64,000 nucleotides of DNA. It comes from Pantoea sp. 1.19 (lineage in GTDB: Bacteria > Pseudomonadota > Gammaproteobacteria > Enterobacterales > Enterobacteriaceae). Positions 18,622 to 28,199 of this stretch are shown here, one piece after another; the first letter of the stretch is position 1; each line of letters begins with the position of its first letter. The DNA lies in NCBI RefSeq assembly GCF_001922585.1, contig NZ_MRBS01000003.1:298231-362230 (forward strand), in the 5' to 3' direction. The notes under the pieces were generated by a model. That model was not told where the DNA came from and did not search any database. It saw nothing but the letters and a program-made list of their open reading frames with translations. The position numbers and the translations under genes were made by a program.

Positions 18622-20556
18622 ATGTTCCAGGACAACCCGCTGCTCGCGCAGCTTAAAGAGAAGCTTCACTCTCAGACGCCACGCGTAGAAGGTGTCGTTA
18701 AAGGTACTGACAAAGGTTTCGGCTTCTTAGAAGTTGATGCGCAGAAAAGCTACTTTATTCCGCCACCTTGTATGAAAAAGGTGATGCATGGTGACCGCGT
18801 GGTGGCCGTGCTACAGACGGAAAAAGAGCGCGAAACGGCCGATCCGGAAAAACTGATCGAACCCTTTCTGACCCGTTTTGTCGGTCGCGTGCAAAAAAAA
18901 GACGATCGCCTGTCGATCGTGCCCGATCATCCGCTGCTGAAAGATGCCATTCCCTGCCGCCCTGAACGCGGGCTGCAGCATGACTTCCAGGCCGGCGACT
19001 GGGCAGTGGCCGAGATGCGTCGGCACCCACTGAAAGGCGACCGTAGCTTTTATGCTGAGCTGACCGAATTTATTACCGCGGCGGACGATCATCTCGCGCC
19101 GTGGTGGGTGACACTGTCACGCCACAATCTGGAGCGTGAAGCCCCTGACGCGGTTGCCAGTGAGATGCACGATGAGCAGCTGCCGCGCGAGGATCTGACC
19201 GCGCTGGATTTTGTCACCATCGACAGCGCCAGCACCGAAGATATGGATGATGCGCTGTACGTCGAGGAGACCGCCAGCGGCGATCTGCGCCTCACCGTGG
19301 CCATCGCCGATCCGACCGCCTTTGTCGAGGCCGGCAGCGCGCTGGATAAACTGGCTGCCGACCGCGCCTTCACCAACTACCTGCCCGGCTTTAACATCCC
19401 GATGCTGCCGCGTCAGCTGTCGGATGATATCTGCTCACTGCGTCCACATGAGCGCCGCCCGGCGCTGGTTTGCCGCTTTACCGTCGCAGCTGACGGTGCC
19501 ATCGGTGATGACGTACAGTTCTCCGCCGCGTGGATCGAATCAAAAGCGAAACTGGCCTACGATAATGTCTCCGACTGGCTGGAAAATCGCGGCAGCTGGC
19601 AGCCGCCGGGTGAAGCCATCGCTCAACAAATCACGCGGCTGCATCGCCTGTGCCTGGCGCGAGCCAACTGGCGTCAGCAGCACGCGCTGGTGTTTAAAGA
19701 TCGCCCCGACTACCGCTTTGTGCTGGGTGAGAAAGGCGAAGTGCTGGACATCGTTGCCGAACCGCGCCGCATCGCTAACCGCATCGTGGAAGAGTGCATG
19801 ATTGCCGCCAACCTTTGCGCCGGCAAAACCCTGCGTGAAACCTTGGGTTTTGGCATCTACAACGTCCACCAGGGCTTCGAGCCGGCCAATGCCGAACTGG
19901 CTGCCGCCGCGCTGGCCAATCACGGTCTGACCGTTGATCCGACGGCAATCGTTACGCTGGAAGGCTTCCGTCAGCTGCGCCGCCAGCTGGATGCGCAACC
20001 CACGGCGTACCTCGACAGCCGCATTCGTCGTTTTCAGGCGTTTGCTGATGTCAGCACCGAGCCGGGTCCGCACTTTGGCCTCGGCCTTGACGCCTACGCC
20101 ACCTGGACGTCGCCGATCCGTAAGTTTGGCGACATGGTCAATCACCGCCTGCTGAAGGCAATCATTAAAGGTGAAGCGGCCGCCCGCCCTGATGACGCCA
20201 TCACCCTGCGCATGGCGGAACGCCGCCGCCAGAACCGCATGGCCGAGCGTGACGTGGGCGACTGGCTGTATGCCCGCTTCCTTGCCGCCGCGGCCGGCAC
20301 CGACCGCCGCTTCCCGGCGGAGATCATTGATGTGTCGCGCGGCGGGATGCGCGTGCGCCTGCTGGACAACGGCGCGGTAGCCTTCATACCGGCCCCGTTC
20401 CTGCATGCCGTGCGGGACGAGCTGGTGTGCAGTCAGGAAAACGGCACCGTGCAAATCAAAGGTGACGTGGTCTGGCGCGTGACCGATGTGATTGAGGTGA
20501 CCCTCGCCGAAGTGCGGATGGAAACCCGCAGCATCGTCGCCCGCCCGGCAGTCTGA
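18622..20556 (+). CDS. rnb: Exoribonuclease II
   Basis: Processive 3'-5' exoribonuclease that degrades unstructured RNA and poly(A) tails. The 644 residues equal E. coli RNase II. Two N-terminal cold-shock domains ([16 protein letters not shown] near the start), the RNB catalytic domain with the Mg-binding aspartates in [18 protein letters not shown], and a C-terminal S1 domain ([18 protein letters not shown]) are visible. In E. coli pdeR (gmr) follows directly; here a cstA-type pair lies between them. Confidence 0.98.
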   Translation: MFQDNPLLAQLKEKLHSQTPRVEGVVKGTDKGFGFLEVDAQKSYFIPPPCMKKVMHGDRVVAVLQTEKERETADPEKLIEPFLTRFVGRVQKKDDRLSIVPDHPLLKDAIPCRPERGLQHDFQAGDWAVAEMRRHPLKGDRSFYAELTEFITAADDHLAPWWVTLSRHNLEREAPDAVASEMHDEQLPREDLTALDFVTIDSASTEDMDDALYVEETASGDLRLTVAIADPTAFVEAGSALDKLAADRAFTNYLPGFNIPMLPRQLSDDICSLRPHERRPALVCRFTVAADGAIGDDVQFSAAWIESKAKLAYDNVSDWLENRGSWQPPGEAIAQQITRLHRLCLARANWRQQHALVFKDRPDYRFVLGEKGEVLDIVAEPRRIANRIVEECMIAANLCAGKTLRETLGFGIYNVHQGFEPANAELAAAALANHGLTVDPTAIVTLEGFRQLRRQLDAQPTAYLDSRIRRFQAFADVSTEPGPHFGLGLDAYATWTSPIRKFGDMVNHRLLKAIIKGEAAARPDDAITLRMAERRRQNRMAERDVGDWLYARFLAAAAGTDRRFPAEIIDVSRGGMRVRLLDNGAVAFIPAPFLHAVRDELVCSQENGTVQIKGDVVWRVTDVIEVTLAEVRMETRSIVARPAV

Positions 20557-20563
20557 TGCGCGA

Positions 20564-20596
20564 CGGCGCGGGGGAGATCCCTCTTCCGCGCCGGTT
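20564..20596 (+). terminator. Probable rnb terminator
   Basis: CGGCGCGG (20564-20571) pairs with CCGCGCCG (20586-20593), with an inner GGG/CCC pairing, followed by only TTT. It lies 7 nt after the stop codon. The G+C-rich stem is strong and the T-run short. Confidence 0.6.
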
Positions 20597-20826
20597 TCCC
20601 CCCCTGCTGCCGCGACGGTCAACCACCGGTTCTCACCTTACCTTACGTTACTTAGTCGCCTAAAAATGCCCTCTTCGCCATCCCTGTTTTACTGCCTCCA
20701 GCTGCACCCTGACGAAAAAACCGCGTGTCCTCACACTTCTGCCTGCCCTGACTTTCCCTCACTTTTTTTTACATTACTTTAATACTGTTTTCCCCTTCTG
20801 CCGTCGTTGTGACAAGGAGTAATGTA

Positions 20827-22893
20827 ATGAAAATAAAAAGCGCCCTGCTGTGGCTTGCCGTCGCACTGGTAGGTGCATGGGCCTTTGCCATGCTGGCCCT
20901 GAGTCGCGGAGAGCACGTAAATGCCTTGTGGCTGGTCGTCGCGGCCGTCGCCTGTTACAGCATTGCTTACCGGTTTTACGGTGTGTTTATTGCGAAACGG
21001 GTATTTGAGCTGGATGACCGCCGGCGCACTCCCGCCGAGCGGCTGAATGACGGCCTTGACTATGTGCCGACGAACAAGTGGGTGCTGTTTGGCCACCATT
21101 TCGCCGCCATTGCGGGTGCCGGACCGCTGGTGGGTCCGATCCTTGCGGCGCAGATGGGCTTTTTACCCGGCACCCTCTGGATCCTGATCGGGGTGATGCT
21201 GGCCGGTGCGGTACAGGACTTTCTGATCCTGTTTATCTCCACCCGCCGCGACGGACGCTCGCTGGGCGAAATGGCCCGTCAGGAGCTGGGAGCGTTTGCC
21301 GGCGTGATAACCATGCTCGGCGCGCTGGGGGTGATGATCATTATCCTGTCTGCGCTGGCGCTGGTCGTGGTTAAAGCGCTGGCCAACAGTCCGTGGGGCC
21401 TGTTTACCATTGCCGCAACGATTCCGATAGCGCTGTTTATGGGCATCTACATGCGCTTTCTGCGTCCGGGAAAAATCGCCGAAGTGTCGCTGATTGGCTT
21501 TGTGCTGATGATGGCCGCCATTATCTATGGCGGCGATATCGCACAGCATCCCTACTGGGGACCGTTTTTCACGCTGAAAGGGACCTCGCTGACCTGGGTA
21601 CTGGTCATTTATGGCTTTGTCGCCTCGGTGCTGCCGGTGTGGCTGCTGCTGGCACCGCGTGACTACTTATCGACCTTTCTGAAAATCGGGGTCATTGTCG
21701 GCCTCGCCGTGGGGATTGTGTTTGCCATGCCGGCGCTGAAGATGCCGGCGGTAACCCGCTTTATCGACGGCAGCGGCCCGGTATTTGCCGGCTCACTGTT
21801 TCCCTTCCTGTTTATCACTATTGCCTGCGGCGCCATTTCCGGCTTCCACGCGCTGGTCTCCAGCGGCACTACGCCGAAGCTGGTTGAACGCGAAAGCCAT
21901 ATTTTCTTTATTGGCTATGGCGCAATGCTGATGGAGTCGTTCGTGGCCATCATGGCGCTGATCTGCGCCTCGGTGCTGGATCCGGGTGTGTACTTCGCGA
22001 TGAACTCGCCGGCGGCGCTGATCGGCACCACGGTAGAGAGCGCCGCCCAGGCGATCAACGGCTGGGGATTTGTGATTACGCCAGAGATGCTGACCACCCT
22101 GGCCCGCGACGTCGGGGAGGGCTCGATTCTCTCCCGCGCCGGCGGTGCGCCGACCTTCGCCGTCGGCATGGCCCATATTATCACCGAGGTGGTTAACAGT
22201 CGGGCGATGATGGCTTTCTGGTACCACTTTGCCATTCTGTTTGAAGCGCTATTCATTCTGACCGCCGTGGATGCCGGCACGCGCGCCTGTCGCTTTATGG
22301 TACAGGACCTGGTCGGCACCGTGGTGCCCGCGCTGGCGAATAACCGTTCGTGGATCGGCAATCTCGCCGGCACCGCACTGGCGGTCTCCGGCTGGGGCTT
22401 TTTCGTCTATCAGGGCGTCGTGGATCCGCTCGGCGGGATCAATACCCTGTGGCCACTGTTCGGGATTGGCAATCAGATGCTGGCCTCGATGGCCCTGATT
22501 CTTGGTACCGTGGTGCTGTTTAAAATGAAAAAACAGCGCTATGCGTGGGTGACTATCCTGCCAACCCTCTGGCTGTTTATCACCTCGATGACCGCGGGCT
22601 TCCAGAAAATTTTCCATGAAAAACCGAGCATTGGCTTTCTCGCCCAGGCGAAGAAATTTGCGACCGGCATTGAGGAAGGCGTGATTATCGCACCGGCTAA
22701 AAGCGTGCAGGACATGCAGACTATTGTGTTCAGTAACCAGGTCAATGCGGCGCTGTGCGGCTTTTTTATGCTGGTGGCGGTGACCATGCTGATTGCCGCC
22801 GGCTTCGCGATCCGCCGGGCGCTGCGCAGCGACAAGCCGACCGTTCATGAAGCCGCTATCTCCTTACGTTCCGAGGGACCAGGCCATGTCTAA
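20827..22893 (+). CDS. CstA/BtsT-family carbon starvation transporter
   Basis: Polytopic inner membrane protein of the peptide transporter/pyruvate carrier family that includes E. coli CstA (701 residues) and BtsT/YjiY (716). The ATG at 20827 follows AAGGAGTAATGTA and gives 688 residues. Family blocks are highly conserved: NDGLDYVPTNKWVLFGHHFA, AGAGPLVGPILAAQMG, VQDFLILFISTRRDGRS, LPVWLLLAPRDYLSTFLKIG and VDPLGGINTLWPLFGIGNQM. It cannot be assigned to CstA or BtsT by eye. The loop after VYFAMNSP is short, as in CstA, while the C-terminal tail is distinct. It overlaps the YbdD-like gene by 8 nt, repeating the cstA-ybdD pairing of E. coli. The location between rnb and pdeR is not the E. coli cstA or btsT locus. 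Confidence 0.9.
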   Translation: MKIKSALLWLAVALVGAWAFAMLALSRGEHVNALWLVVAAVACYSIAYRFYGVFIAKRVFELDDRRRTPAERLNDGLDYVPTNKWVLFGHHFAAIAGAGPLVGPILAAQMGFLPGTLWILIGVMLAGAVQDFLILFISTRRDGRSLGEMARQELGAFAGVITMLGALGVMIIILSALALVVVKALANSPWGLFTIAATIPIALFMGIYMRFLRPGKIAEVSLIGFVLMMAAIIYGGDIAQHPYWGPFFTLKGTSLTWVLVIYGFVASVLPVWLLLAPRDYLSTFLKIGVIVGLAVGIVFAMPALKMPAVTRFIDGSGPVFAGSLFPFLFITIACGAISGFHALVSSGTTPKLVERESHIFFIGYGAMLMESFVAIMALICASVLDPGVYFAMNSPAALIGTTVESAAQAINGWGFVITPEMLTTLARDVGEGSILSRAGGAPTFAVGMAHIITEVVNSRAMMAFWYHFAILFEALFILTAVDAGTRACRFMVQDLVGTVVPALANNRSWIGNLAGTALAVSGWGFFVYQGVVDPLGGINTLWPLFGIGNQMLASMALILGTVVLFKMKKQRYAWVTILPTLWLFITSMTAGFQKIFHEKPSIGFLAQAKKFATGIEEGVIIAPAKSVQDMQTIVFSNQVNAALCGFFMLVAVTMLIAAGFAIRRALRSDKPTVHEAAISLRSEGPGHV

Positions 22894-23170
22894 ACTGATT
22901 TATGCTGAACCACGGCGACAGCCGACGCCGATCGTGCGCTGCGTCCCCCTTGCGCCGCCGGCGCCCCGCGCCTCGCTCAGGCTGTGGTGGTCGCGCCTGG
23001 CGCAAAGTTTTCGCCTGATGGTCGGCGTGCGCGATTATCAAACCTATCTGCAGCACATGCGCCGGCAGCATCCATCGGTGACGCCGATGAGCGAACGGGC
23101 TTTTCACCGCTACTGCCTGGAGGCGCGCTTTCCCAGCGAGCCCGGCAAAGTGGGGAAATGCCCCTGCTAA
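22886..23170 (+). CDS. YbdD/YjiX family small protein
   Basis: A 94-residue protein of the DUF466 (YbdD/YjiX) family that regularly accompanies CstA-type carriers; YbdD-like proteins are needed for full transport by some of these carriers. The family core is FRLMVGVRDYQTYLQHMRRQ, HPSVTPMSERAFHRYCLEAR, and then a Cys-containing end (KCPC). An N-terminal Pro/Arg-rich extension of about 30 residues makes it longer than E. coli YbdD (65). The ATG at 22886 lies inside the end of the transporter gene (8-nt overlap), so they are translationally coupled. Confidence 0.85.
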   Translation: MSKLIYAEPRRQPTPIVRCVPLAPPAPRASLRLWWSRLAQSFRLMVGVRDYQTYLQHMRRQHPSVTPMSERAFHRYCLEARFPSEPGKVGKCPC

Positions 23171-23181
23171 ACGACCTGTCC

Positions 23182-23208
23182 CACCCCGGTCTGCCGGGGT
23201 GCTTTTTT
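23182..23208 (+). terminator. Intrinsic terminator of the cstA-ybdD-like operon
   Basis: CACCCCGG (23182-23189), loop TCTG, CCGGGGTG (23194-23201), one C and six Ts. A classic rho-independent terminator 11 nt after the stop codon. Confidence 0.95.
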
Positions 23209-23317
23209 CGGTCCAGATAATATTTTATCCCGCGCGCACTTGTCTCCGCGTGCGTCGCCGCATACTGTGGCTAAAATTAGGAAACATTCTGACATGCAAC
23301 CCGTCTGAGGCGGCACG

Positions 23318-25300
23318 ATGACCGATGAACAGGGCGACTCTCTGCTCTATACCTGGTTTGGCACCACCAGCCCTTACTGGCGACTCAGTATTGACAGTAA
23401 CGCCCTGCACCTGGCGGAAGAGGAGGGATCGGTCACCCATCTTGCCGTGCCCCTGACACCGGCGCAGGCGGATTTGATCCGCGCGATGACGGTCATCACC
23501 TCCAGCGTTGCGCTGACCCTGCACATCCAGGATGCTGAGATACCGCTGCATCTGGTGGGGCGGCGAGTTAATCAGTCGCAGTGGGCCGGTACCGCCTCGG
23601 GCTGGGCAGATACGCGCTCAGTGGCTCGCGATCTGGTCTCCGGTCTCTCCTTCGCCGAGCAGGTCGTGTCCGAAGCCAATTCGGTGATTGTGATCGTCGA
23701 CCATCTCGGCAATATCCAGCGTTTTAACCGGCTGAGCGAAGAGTATACCGGCCTGAAAGAGCAGGAAGTGATTGGCCGCAATGTGTTTCAGCTGTTCATG
23801 ACCCGCAAAGAGGCCGCCGCCTCCCGCCGAAATATCACCGACTTTTTTCGCGAAGGCAGCGCGTACGAAGTTGAGCGCTGGATCAAGACCCGTAAAGGGC
23901 AGCGTCTGTTTTTGTTTCGCAATAAGTTCGTGCACAGCGGCAGCGGGAAAAACGAGATCTATCTGATCTGCTCCGGCACCGATATTACCGAGGAGCGCCG
24001 GGCCCAGGAGCGCCTGCGCCTCTTGGCTAATACCGATACGGTGACCGGTCTGCCCAATCGTCATGCGATTCATCAGGCGATCGCGGACGCGTTGGGCGAT
24101 GGATCCTGTCAGCTGGGCATTGTCTATCTCGACCTCGATAACTTTAAAAAGGTGAATGACGCCTACGGTCATATGTTTGGCGATCAGCTGCTGCAGGCGG
24201 TGGCGCTGGCTATTCTGAGCTGCCTTGAGGAGCAGCAGATGCTGGCTCGCCTTGGCGGCGATGAGTTTGTGGTGCTGGCGTCGGACACCAGCCAGGCGAT
24301 GCTGGAGGCCATGGCGTCGCGCATTCTTGAGCGGCTGCGACAGCCGTTTCGCATCGGGCTGATTGAAATTTACTCCGGCTGCTCAATCGGTATCGCCCTC
24401 GCCCCTCAGCACGGCACCGATCGCGAGAGCCTGATTCGCAATGCCGATACCGCGATGTATACCGCCAAAGAGCACGGAAAAGGTAAGTTTTGCGTCTTCT
24501 CTGCTGACATGAATCAGCGGGTATTTGAATACCTCTGGCTGGACACCAACCTGCGCAGGGCGCTGGAGCATGAGCAGTTGGTGATTCACTACCAGCCAAA
24601 GATTGATGCCGATAATGGGGTGACCAGCGCTGAAGCGCTGGTGCGCTGGCGATCCCCCGAGCGGGGCATGGTGCCACCGGGTAATTTTATTGCCTATGCC
24701 GAAGAGTCCGGACTGATCGTGCCGCTGGGACGTTGGGTCATGCTTACCGTGTTAAAACAGATAGTAGCGTGGCAGCGGCGCGGCATTCAGCTGCGAATAG
24801 CGGTCAACGTCTCAGCGCGGCAGCTGATTGATCAGAGTATCCTTACCGATCTGCGCCAGGCGATGCTCGCATCCGGCCTGAGCCGCAGTCCGATCGACAT
24901 CGAATTAACTGAAAGCTGTCTGATTGAGAATGAGGAGAAGACGCATCAGCTGATGCACGATCTGCGCGCGCTCGGTGCCGAAGTGCATCTGGATGATTTT
25001 GGTACCGGCTATTCATCACTGTCACAGCTGACTCGCGTGCCGATTAACGCCATCAAGCTGGACCGTAGCTTTGTACGCAATGTCAATCAGCAGACCGTAT
25101 CGCAGTCGCTGGTGAAAGCGATTGTGGCGGTGGCCAAGGCGCTGGAGTTGCGGGTTATCGCCGAAGGGATAGAAACGCCGGAAGAAGAGGCGTTTGTCCT
25201 GGCGAACGGCGTCGATGTGCGGCAGGGATTTCTGTATGCAAAGCCAATGCCCGCCGACGAACTCGAGCACTGGCTTACGCGGCATCCTGCCAGGGACTAA
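23318..25300 (+). CDS. pdeR: PdeR/RpfR: PAS-GGDEF-EAL cyclic-di-GMP protein, predicted DSF receptor
   Basis: Orthologue of E. coli PdeR (Gmr/YciR, 661 residues; here 660), a c-di-GMP phosphodiesterase and trigger enzyme. An N-terminal domain (about 1-90) corresponds to the region shown in Cronobacter RpfR to bind the RpfF synthase. It is followed by a PAS domain (about 112-235) that in RpfR binds cis-2-unsaturated fatty acids. The GGDEF motif is intact at 313-317 (RLGGDEF; as I recall, the E. coli protein has RPGGDEF), and the EAL domain has EALVRW at 439-444 and LDDFGTGYSSL. The ATG at 23318 follows GAGG. Its stop codon directly abuts the stop of the convergent rpfF-like gene. Because rpfF is present, the RpfR role (fatty-acid signal lowering c-di-GMP) is likely here. 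Confidence 0.95.
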   Translation: MTDEQGDSLLYTWFGTTSPYWRLSIDSNALHLAEEEGSVTHLAVPLTPAQADLIRAMTVITSSVALTLHIQDAEIPLHLVGRRVNQSQWAGTASGWADTRSVARDLVSGLSFAEQVVSEANSVIVIVDHLGNIQRFNRLSEEYTGLKEQEVIGRNVFQLFMTRKEAAASRRNITDFFREGSAYEVERWIKTRKGQRLFLFRNKFVHSGSGKNEIYLICSGTDITEERRAQERLRLLANTDTVTGLPNRHAIHQAIADALGDGSCQLGIVYLDLDNFKKVNDAYGHMFGDQLLQAVALAILSCLEEQQMLARLGGDEFVVLASDTSQAMLEAMASRILERLRQPFRIGLIEIYSGCSIGIALAPQHGTDRESLIRNADTAMYTAKEHGKGKFCVFSADMNQRVFEYLWLDTNLRRALEHEQLVIHYQPKIDADNGVTSAEALVRWRSPERGMVPPGNFIAYAEESGLIVPLGRWVMLTVLKQIVAWQRRGIQLRIAVNVSARQLIDQSILTDLRQAMLASGLSRSPIDIELTESCLIENEEKTHQLMHDLRALGAEVHLDDFGTGYSSLSQLTRVPINAIKLDRSFVRNVNQQTVSQSLVKAIVAVAKALELRVIAEGIETPEEEAFVLANGVDVRQGFLYAKPMPADELEHWLTRHPARD

Positions 25301-26170
25301 TTAACCCACTTTACGCAGCGCCTGCGCCTGATGGCGGTTTTGCAGCGCGACGAGACGAGCCATGTAAGCCAGATCCTTCTTTTCCAGGGTAAATGCAAAG
25401 TCAACCCAGTCTTCGGTGATGTCCATCAGTTCCGAGCGGCTCAGCTGCAACACCCGCTGACGCGCTTTCAGCATGGCGCGCACGCCGTTGAGCTTTGGCC
25501 GCAGCGTGTCAATCAGCGTGCGCGTCGCCAGCCAGGCATCACCAGGCTCAAACAGATAGTCGACCAGCCCGCGCTCTTTGTACCACTCCGCGGTGTGTGA
25601 CTCGCCGGAACAGATCAGATTCTCAGCCAGCATCATGCCGCTGCGCCGCGCAACCAGCGAGTATCCCCCCATGCCCGGAAACAGATTGAAAGCAATCTCC
25701 GGGAAGCCCAGCCGCGCGCTGTTTTGCGCCAGAATGAAGTGGTGCGCCAGTACGGCCTCAAACCCGCCGCCCAGCGCGCTGCCCTCCACCATCGCCAGCG
25801 TTACGGCGCCGGTATCAAAACCGCGGGCGGCCGCATGGATACAGTCGACGCAGGCGCGGGCATAGGCCCGCAACGCTTCCCGTTTCCCCTGCTGAATAGC
25901 CTCCAGAAAAAAACGCAGATCGCCACCGGCGTTGAACATCCCCGGAACCATGGAGCCGGTGACCCAAAAATCAATCGGCAAACCGGATTGCTGCACCGCA
26001 TAGCGGAGAGTCATGATCTCTTCGATCAGCACGTGACTGAAGCACGGCCGCGGCTCGGCGCGTAGCAGCATCCATAAGGTACGCCTTTCCTCCTCATAAT
26101 ACGCCGTCAGCTGCTGAGTTTGGCCCGCTTCGGTTAACAGGCGGCAAGTGGCTTGATTAATAACGCTCAT
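25301..26170 (-). CDS. rpfF: RpfF-like crotonase, predicted DSF-family fatty-acid signal synthase
   Basis: Enoyl-CoA hydratase/isomerase-fold protein of 289 residues. RpfF enzymes dehydrate 3-hydroxyacyl-ACP and release cis-2-unsaturated fatty acid signals (DSF/BDSF). The two catalytic glutamates of Xanthomonas RpfF (Glu141 and Glu161, 20 apart) are matched by Glu138 in GGGFEA and Glu158 in GFPEIAFNLFPGMGGYS, and the oxyanion-hole region FNAGGDL matches FNLGGDL. The C-terminal ITEDWVDFAFTLEKKDL also matches. The ATG at 26170 is preferred to that at 26176 because AGAGGA is then correctly spaced. The gene converges on pdeR/rpfR with no intervening base, an arrangement consistent with a signal synthase and receptor pair. 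E. coli lacks it. Confidence 0.9.
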   Translation of the reverse strand: MSVINQATCRLLTEAGQTQQLTAYYEEERRTLWMLLRAEPRPCFSHVLIEEIMTLRYAVQQSGLPIDFWVTGSMVPGMFNAGGDLRFFLEAIQQGKREALRAYARACVDCIHAAARGFDTGAVTLAMVEGSALGGGFEAVLAHHFILAQNSARLGFPEIAFNLFPGMGGYSLVARRSGMMLAENLICSGESHTAEWYKERGLVDYLFEPGDAWLATRTLIDTLRPKLNGVRAMLKARQRVLQLSRSELMDITEDWVDFAFTLEKKDLAYMARLVALQNRHQAQALRKVG

Positions 26171-26627
26171 TATCATGTCCTCTAAAAGTGAAGTGCGGAA
26201 ACCGCAGCATCAGCGTAATGCAGCCAGGGAACTTGCGGAATGCGTGAGCGAGGTTTGAGAACGAGGGGAGCAGAATTATCTCAGTACGGGAAGCCGGGGG
26301 GCGGTTTGGGGACGTGCCGGTTGACGATATAGCAATCAGGAGTAAGAAAGCATTGATTCACCGTCAGTTAGCGTAAATTTCCTGCGGTAATACCCACCCG
26401 CGGTATGATAACGCGGGCAATTAAGATTATTTACCTGTCCAGACAATCCTTCTTTACTAATAATTGTTGGTAGCAAAAGCTCACATTTTCCCGCGGCGCA
26501 GGCCGTGCGGCTCGAGCTTTAGCCCGGACGACAGAAAGGAAGATTTTATCATCAGGAACGTTCGGATTCGGAGGCGGCAGCTATACTCAACAGTGAGCTC
26601 CGTGAGCGCAATAAGAAGGAGTAAATA
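26171..26627. other. Intergenic region between rpfF and osmB
   Basis: About 450 nt between the divergent rpfF-like gene and osmB with no credible ORF. It should contain the rpfF promoter, which I could not identify. A 6-bp inverted repeat CCCGCG/CGCGGG with a 9-nt loop lies at 26397-26417. The osmB end holds the promoter element listed separately. Confidence 0.5.
26581..26587 (+). promoter_or_regulatory. SigmaS-type -10 element of osmB
   Basis: CTATACT, 41 nt upstream of the osmB ATG, matches the CTATACT -10 favoured by RpoS. The E. coli osmB promoter is osmotically and RpoS controlled. No convincing -35 is present, which is common for sigmaS promoters. Confidence 0.5.
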
Positions 26628-26846
26628 ATGAAAACTGTAACTGTTAAACGTATCAGCACTGCCGTGCTGGCAGTCACGCTGGTGATGTCGCTGAGCGCCT
26701 GCTCTAATATGTCCCGTCGCGACCGCAATACCGCGATCGGTGCCGGCGTCGGCGCCATCGGTGGTTCGGTGCTGACCGATGGTGGAACGTTAGGAACGCT
26801 GGGTGGCGCGGCCGTCGGCGGTATCATCGGTCACCAGGTCGACTAA
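26628..26846 (+). CDS. osmB: Osmotically inducible lipoprotein OsmB
   Basis: Small outer membrane lipoprotein of 72 residues, the same length as E. coli OsmB. The signal peptide ends in the lipobox LSAC, with lipidated Cys24. The mature part is a glycine-zipper domain (RDRNTAIGAGVGAIGGSVLT, then LGTLGGAAVGGIIGHQ). A strong Shine-Dalgarno AAGGAG precedes the ATG. The E. coli order osmB-yciH-pyrF is kept. Confidence 0.97.
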   Translation: MKTVTVKRISTAVLAVTLVMSLSACSNMSRRDRNTAIGAGVGAIGGSVLTDGGTLGTLGGAAVGGIIGHQVD

Positions 26847-26900
26847 CAGCACATAATAATAAAATCGTTTCAGGCTACCGCAATATAGCATCTGCATCAT

Positions 26901-26934
26901 CCTCAGGCCGCGCTACCGCGGCCTGAGGCCTTAT
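26901..26934 (+). terminator. Probable osmB terminator
   Basis: A perfect 12-bp stem (CCTCAGGCCGCG with CGCGGCCTGAGG), loop CTAC, followed by CCTTATACTT. It lies between convergent osmB and yciH and may act in both directions; the T content is modest. Confidence 0.65.
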
Positions 26935-26948
26935 ACTTCGTTACTCTT

Positions 26949-27272
26949 TTAGCCCCCGGCCAGCTTGACCCGCAATCCTTTCTCCTCCAGCAGCGTTTTC
27001 AACAGCTCGCGCTTATCGCCCTGAATTTCAATGATGCCGTCCTTCACCGCGCCGCCGCAGCCACACTTTTTTTTCAGTTCGGCCGCCAGCTTTGCCAGCG
27101 CGGCATCGTCAAGATCAATCCCGGTGACCAGGCAAACGCCTTTGCCCTTACGGCCGCTGGTTTGACGCTGAATACGTACAATGCCGTCCCCTTTCGGACG
27201 CGCGGCTGCTGCGGGTTCCGGTGCGATACGCCCGCTTTCCGTGGAATACACCAACCGATTCTCCCGACTCAT
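26949..27272 (-). CDS. yciH: YciH, SUI1/eIF1-like translation factor
   Basis: Bacterial homologue of eukaryotic initiation factor 1 (SUI1 fold), which affects start-site discrimination in vitro. 107 residues from the ATG at 27270-27272, which follows GGAGGAG at the end of pyrF; a GTG one codon upstream is less well placed. The conserved core is RIQRQTSGRKGKGVCLVTG and ELKKKCGCGGAVKDGIIEIQ. The start overlaps the pyrF stop (TGATG), so the two genes are translationally coupled. Confidence 0.96.
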   Translation of the reverse strand: MSRENRLVYSTESGRIAPEPAAAARPKGDGIVRIQRQTSGRKGKGVCLVTGIDLDDAALAKLAAELKKKCGCGGAVKDGIIEIQGDKRELLKTLLEEKGLRVKLAGG

Positions 27273-27991
27273 CACGCCTCCTCCAGCGCATGGAGAATAT
27301 CAGCCAGCGCCGCCGCCGGATCGGCGGACTGGGTGATCGGGCGGCCAATCACCATAAAATCGACGCCCGCCTGCCGGGCCTGCTGCGGGGTCATTATCCG
27401 CCGCTGATCGCCGGCCTCGCTGCCGGCCGGGCGAATCCCCGGAGTGACCAGTTTAAACGCTGCCCCCCGCGTACGCTTCATCTGCAGCGCTTCCTGCGCG
27501 GAGCACACCACGCCGTCCAGGCCGCAGCGCTGCGCCAGCGCGGCCAGCCGCGCGGCATGCTCCGCGGGCGTAGCGGTAATGCCGATATCTTGCAGGTCGC
27601 TGGCTTCCATGCTGGTGAGCACGGTGACGGCGATCAGCAGCGGCGCATCCTGGCCAAACGGCTCCAGGGCCTCGCGCGCGGCGTTCATCATCCGGGCACC
27701 ACCGCTGGCGTGAACGTTCACCATCCACACGCCCAGCTCCGCAGCGGCGGCCACCGCGTGGGCGGCGGTGTTGGGAATATCGTGAAATTTCAGGTCGAGG
27801 AATACCTCAAAACCGCGCTGATGCAGGGTCTTGATCAGCGAGGGGCCAAACAGGGTAAACATCTCTTTGCCCACTTTTAGCCGACAGCGGCTGGGATCGA
27901 TGCGATCAACCAGCGCGAGAGCCTGATTGAGGTCGGCATAGTCCAGCGCAACCAGCACCGGCGAGTGGGAAGCAGAGTGGCGAGAAGTCAT
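27272..27991 (-). CDS. pyrF: Orotidine 5'-phosphate decarboxylase
   Basis: Last step of de novo UMP synthesis (OMP to UMP and CO2). 239 residues from the ATG at 27989-27991 (AAGGGC upstream); the open frame extends 73 codons further upstream but that part is leader DNA. The active-site motif is [12 protein letters not shown] with Lys and Asp, and the phosphate-binding end is RRIMTPQQA and [10 protein letters not shown]. coli PyrF has 245 residues; the difference lies in the N-terminus. Downstream of lapB and coupled to yciH. Confidence 0.97.
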   Translation of the reverse strand: MTSRHSASHSPVLVALDYADLNQALALVDRIDPSRCRLKVGKEMFTLFGPSLIKTLHQRGFEVFLDLKFHDIPNTAAHAVAAAAELGVWMVNVHASGGARMMNAAREALEPFGQDAPLLIAVTVLTSMEASDLQDIGITATPAEHAARLAALAQRCGLDGVVCSAQEALQMKRTRGAAFKLVTPGIRPAGSEAGDQRRIMTPQQARQAGVDFMVIGRPITQSADPAAALADILHALEEA

Positions 27992-28199
27992 GAAGAAGCC
28001 CTTATGCGTTAGCCGAATGGCGCAGAAAAAAACAAACGGCAGCATTCTACCTGTCGCGGCGATAAAAGCCCACTGGCACGTACCGGCCCTTTCCCTGCCG
28101 TGCGGTTTTCGCAGCGGCCTGTCAATGTGCATCCGGCTATAATGCCAATAGTATGTTGTAACTAAAGTGGCGTTTTTTTTTAAAGCTGGATGGCCGGCA

